From Gammaproteobacteria bacterium (GTDB taxonomy: Bacteria > Pseudomonadota > Gammaproteobacteria > Pseudomonadales > Azotimanducaceae), in NCBI GenBank assembly GCA_009843635.1, contig VYDB01000052.1, forward strand, positions 1 to 34,261: a stretch of DNA of 34,261 bases, given 5' to 3'. Below are positions 32,251 through 34,261 of the stretch, in pieces. Every line of letters begins with the position of its first letter. The stretch's first letter is position 1. The translations under genes were made by a program, and so were the position numbers. The notes below the pieces were generated by a model. That model was not told the origin of the DNA. It saw only the letters and a program-made list of their open reading frames with translations, and searched no databases.

Positions 32251-32493
32251 ATGCAGACCATCGGTTCATACGAAGCGAAAACCCGCCTTCCCGAGTTGCT
32301 CCGCCAAGTTGAGCGGGGGGAGAGATTCACCATTACTCGCCGGGGCTTGCCTATCGCTCGAATTGTTGGAGTCGAGGAAAGTGTCGATGATCGCCGCTCT
32401 GTCATCGAACGCTTGAAGGCCGCTCGCGCAAGGCGACCTTCCATTTCGGTCGAGGAACTGATAGCCACTCGAAATGAAGGGCGAAGACCCTGA
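32251..32493 (+). CDS. vapB: Phd/YefM- or VapB-type antitoxin
   Basis: An 80-residue type II antitoxin. The N-terminal IGSYEAKTRLPELLRQVERGERFTITRRGLPIARIVG is the Phd/YefM DNA-binding fold (short strand-helix with the ITRRGLPIA motif), and the C-terminal part (about 50-80) would wrap around the toxin. A GAGAGGAC ribosome site precedes the ATG. It overlaps the PIN-domain toxin by one base (TGATG), the usual coupling of such pairs. Confidence 0.9.
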   Translation: MQTIGSYEAKTRLPELLRQVERGERFTITRRGLPIARIVGVEESVDDRRSVIERLKAARARRPSISVEELIATRNEGRRP

Positions 32494-32897
32494 TGTCCTT
32501 TGTGCTCGATGCATCAGTCACGGCCTGCTGGTGCTTTCCTGATGAGCAGGCTGCGGCGGCGGATGCCGCCATGCGAAGGCTGCTCGGCGAAGAGGCGATG
32601 GTCCCATCGGTGTGGTCCTTGGAGGTTCGCAACATTCTGGTGGTGAACGAACGTCGGGGCCGCATCGAGCCTGAGGACTCCGATGCTTTTCTCCGTGAAC
32701 TTCTCCTGCTCCCGATCCGAATCCGCCCCGACCAAGATGAAAGTGCGCTATTGACCCTCGCTCGAAAGCACCAACTCACTGCCTACGACGCGGCATACCT
32801 TGACCTCGCTGTGCGAATTTCCGTCCCAGTTGCGACGTTGGACCGGTCACTTGCCCGTGCGGTTCGGGCCGAGGGGCTGCAGGTCATCGCCGCGTAG
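32493..32897 (+). CDS. vapC: VapC-type PIN-domain toxin (ribonuclease)
   Basis: A 134-residue PIN-domain endoribonuclease. The acidic metal-binding set is intact: D6 (VLDAS), E44 (WSLEVRN), D99 (TAYDAAY) with D104, and D117 (ATLDRSL). The order of strands and helices is typical and the length is normal for VapC (about 130-140). VapC toxins cut tRNA or rRNA to stop translation; the target cannot be read here. Coupled to vapB through TGATG. With all key residues present, the pair is likely functional, in contrast to the ruined hipBA locus at the other end of the window. Confidence 0.92.
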   Translation: MSFVLDASVTACWCFPDEQAAAADAAMRRLLGEEAMVPSVWSLEVRNILVVNERRGRIEPEDSDAFLRELLLLPIRIRPDQDESALLTLARKHQLTAYDAAYLDLAVRISVPVATLDRSLARAVRAEGLQVIAA

Positions 32898-33015
32898 GTT
32901 TGCCGGAAGCGCGGTGGAATGGCGACAACCCGAACTCGGTATGATCAGGTGGTTGTCTAGAGGCTTTCGAGCAGACTTCGGCGTCCTGAAGCGCGTGAAA
33001 TCTGCCGAAACCCGA

Positions 33016-33645
33016 TTAGATGAGTGCCCGGACTTTCGCGATGGCGCGTTCCCAACTCGGACGAGCGGGTTTGTGATTCGCACCGGGTGGCGATAGCGCA
33101 TAAGCCTTTTCGTGTTCGACGCCAGCTTGCCGCAAGTAGTATTGGGCTTTGCCGCCGAATCCAACTACCGTCGCTTTAGGCAGCATCTTGAGTTGCTGTG
33201 AGAGATAGTGCTTGGCGCATCGAGGATCTTTTGTAGTGCCAGTCTCTTCCTTGATCGAGCAAAGTCTGCCTTCCGTAAGCCACGCATGTTCGAGTTGTTC
33301 ATCGAAATCCAAGTTAGGAAATAATTGGGACAGAAACCAGCGAACGTTGCGATGAAACGGATCCCTGCCGCATCTGAAGCTGCGGTGAACGTGTTGAAGT
33401 CCGCTTTTGAGCAGTCGCTCAGGGGATTGATTCGGATCGTACTCCTCGCCCGAGTGGGGATGGCCAGGCTCCGAAAACACCATTACGACCTTGACGTCCG
33501 AGAGGTTTTTTGTGGCGCCAAGAAAACCGCGTGGAATGTAGCCGCGCTCAGGGCTCCAGACAGCCTGCTTGCAGGTTGTCATTTGCCAGCAGGGGCGATA
33601 GGCGTCAATCAGCACGTTGAAGAGCTTCGGATTCAGGTCCGGCAT
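33016..33645 (-). CDS. Uracil-DNA-glycosylase-superfamily protein
   Basis: A 209-residue protein with UDG-superfamily features. VVMVFSEPGHPHSGE resembles the motif-1 GE.PG region, LPKATVVGFGGKAQYYL matches the characteristic strand plus helix, and the C-terminal LSPPGANHKPARPSW resembles the HPSP loop. Cysteines C19, C25, C129 and C143 are spaced like a [4Fe-4S] site of family 4/5 UDGs (CSIKEETG..C.KHYL region). ATG 33645 is preferred to ATG 33652 because an ACGAGG ribosome site lies nine bases upstream. It would remove uracil or another damaged base. Composition is lower in GC than neighbours. Confidence 0.62.
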   Translation of the reverse strand: MPDLNPKLFNVLIDAYRPCWQMTTCKQAVWSPERGYIPRGFLGATKNLSDVKVVMVFSEPGHPHSGEEYDPNQSPERLLKSGLQHVHRSFRCGRDPFHRNVRWFLSQLFPNLDFDEQLEHAWLTEGRLCSIKEETGTTKDPRCAKHYLSQQLKMLPKATVVGFGGKAQYYLRQAGVEHEKAYALSPPGANHKPARPSWERAIAKVRALI

Positions 33646-33693
33646 CCCAAGCATCCTCGTTGGTTGGTGAAAGGAACAGCCTTGAAGAGGGTT

Positions 33694-34206
33694 CTACCCA
33701 ATCTCCGGCCGCGGCATGATCGGGCTGTCGCCCGGTCGGTACAGCTCGTGGGCCCGTTTCCAGCCGGCGAATGTGGCTAGTATGTGCGGCGGGTCGCCGT
33801 GGATTTCGGTGAAGCAGCCGTTGGCGCTGCGGGTGTCCAGGTAGGCGGCGTTGACGTTGTCGGCCCAGAGGTCGCAGGCGGTCTCGAAGCCCATGTCGTT
33901 GAGCCGCTTCATCTCGGCATCGAAGTCGTTGACCAAAACACCGATGTGGTGGAAGCCTTCCTCGCCGGGCGCGTACATGTCCCGGTAAATGGAGGGCGTG
34001 TCGTCATGCTGCTGGATGAACTGGATCATCATGTCGCCCAAGTAGCCGAAGGCGTAGGACACGTCGGCCTCTTGGTCGGTGCCCCGGTAGGTGAAGCGGT
34101 CGGTGACGTGGTGGGGCACCAGCACGAAGGGGCCGGCGCCGAACAGTTTTGACCAGTTGTGGCAGGCCTGTTCGAGGTCGTTGACCAAGTAGGCTTGTTG
34201 GAACAG
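33694..34206 (-). CDS. VOC-family (glyoxalase/dioxygenase-like) protein, 5' end disrupted at the window edge
   Basis: A vicinal-oxygen-chelate fold protein: LVNDLEQACHNWSKLFGAGPFVLVPHHV (first module), GFHHIGVLVNDFDAEMKRLNDMGF, and CFTEIHGDP (second module with the E ligand). The family match begins near LFQQAYLV, upstream of the only in-frame start (TTG 34186-34188), and the frame is closed by TAG at 34216-34218. An ATG at 34221-34223 in another frame reads into the same place, so a one-base shift near 34207-34215 would give a normal start. Members include glyoxalase, methylmalonyl-CoA epimerase and extradiol dioxygenase; function undetermined. It is followed by the UDG-like gene 48 bp on. 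Confidence 0.72.
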   Translation of the reverse strand: MFQQAYLVNDLEQACHNWSKLFGAGPFVLVPHHVTDRFTYRGTDQEADVSYAFGYLGDMMIQFIQQHDDTPSIYRDMYAPGEEGFHHIGVLVNDFDAEMKRLNDMGFETACDLWADNVNAAYLDTRSANGCFTEIHGDPPHILATFAGWKRAHELYRPGDSPIMPRPEIG

Positions 34207-34261
34207 CGGGCAGGGCTATTCAAAAGTCCTGACGGCGGTTGGCTGAGGTTTCCGGTTGGTT

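Noticed and set aside
1-34261. CRISPR arrays, tRNA/rRNA genes, insertion sequences and replication origins
   Set aside because: No regularly spaced repeats, cloverleaf-like segments, transposase motifs or DnaA-box clusters were seen on reading both strands.

Overview
The window (about 34 kb, GC-rich, roughly 60-70% by eye in most genes) comes from a Gram-negative proteobacterium. Two TonB-dependent outer-membrane receptors and a DjlA-type membrane J-protein show this. Which class it belongs to cannot be decided from sequence alone; DjlA leans towards Gammaproteobacteria. Most genes look like a catabolic island for a hydrophobic, oxygen-poor substrate such as a terpenoid or steroid-like compound. 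No rRNA, tRNA, CRISPR array, IS element or origin was seen.

Layout. 1-2815: end of a short-chain dehydrogenase (SDR), djlA-like gene, ABM-fold protein, amidohydrolase. 2818-3280: a hipB-like repressor gene with a clear promoter and two identical operators, followed by a 46-codon scrap of hipA, i.e. a decayed toxin-antitoxin locus. 3513-7504: an AT-richer accessory block with a two-helix membrane protein, a small ferredoxin-fold-like protein, a complete MmeI-type single-chain restriction-modification enzyme, and a convergent DUF2513 gene. 7594-18722: catabolism and uptake, with two TonB receptors, two GPH-family symporters, SDR, cytochrome P450, an NTF2-like protein and an AhpD/CMD-family protein, arranged in alternating directions. 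18958-21086: small coiled-coil membrane protein, dimeric alpha/beta-barrel protein, spinster-type MFS transporter. 21108-29697: a long rightward run of alpha/beta hydrolase, two luciferase-like flavin monooxygenases, acyl-CoA synthetase, two single-hotdog hydratase subunits, a cysteine-less thiolase (Ltp2-like), its DUF35 partner, a SnoaL-like protein, a 2-keto-4-pentenoate hydratase-like protein and DUF2277. 29827-34206: a second accessory stretch with an orphan PD-(D/E)XK nuclease-like protein, a double-hotdog protein, vapBC, a uracil-DNA-glycosylase-like protein, and a VOC protein broken at the window edge.

How the genes may work together (inference). Receptors and MFS carriers import the substrate. 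P450 and SDR hydroxylate it and oxidise it to a ketone. A luciferase-like enzyme could perform a type II Baeyer-Villiger oxidation, and the alpha/beta hydrolase would open the lactone. The acyl-CoA synthetase activates the acid, the paired MaoC-type subunits hydrate the enoyl-CoA, and the Ltp2-like/DUF35 pair would cleave the beta-hydroxyacyl-CoA by retro-aldol chemistry, as in steroid side-chain removal. The order resembles camphor and steroid side-chain degradation joined together, but the substrate cannot be read from the sequence.

The most notable points are the retro-aldolase cassette, a 48-bp strongly AT-rich codon patch placed exactly on the likely active-site motif of the Ltp2-like gene, the membrane-protein/small-protein/MmeI block as a possible defence cassette, and the hipBA remnant that keeps its operators.
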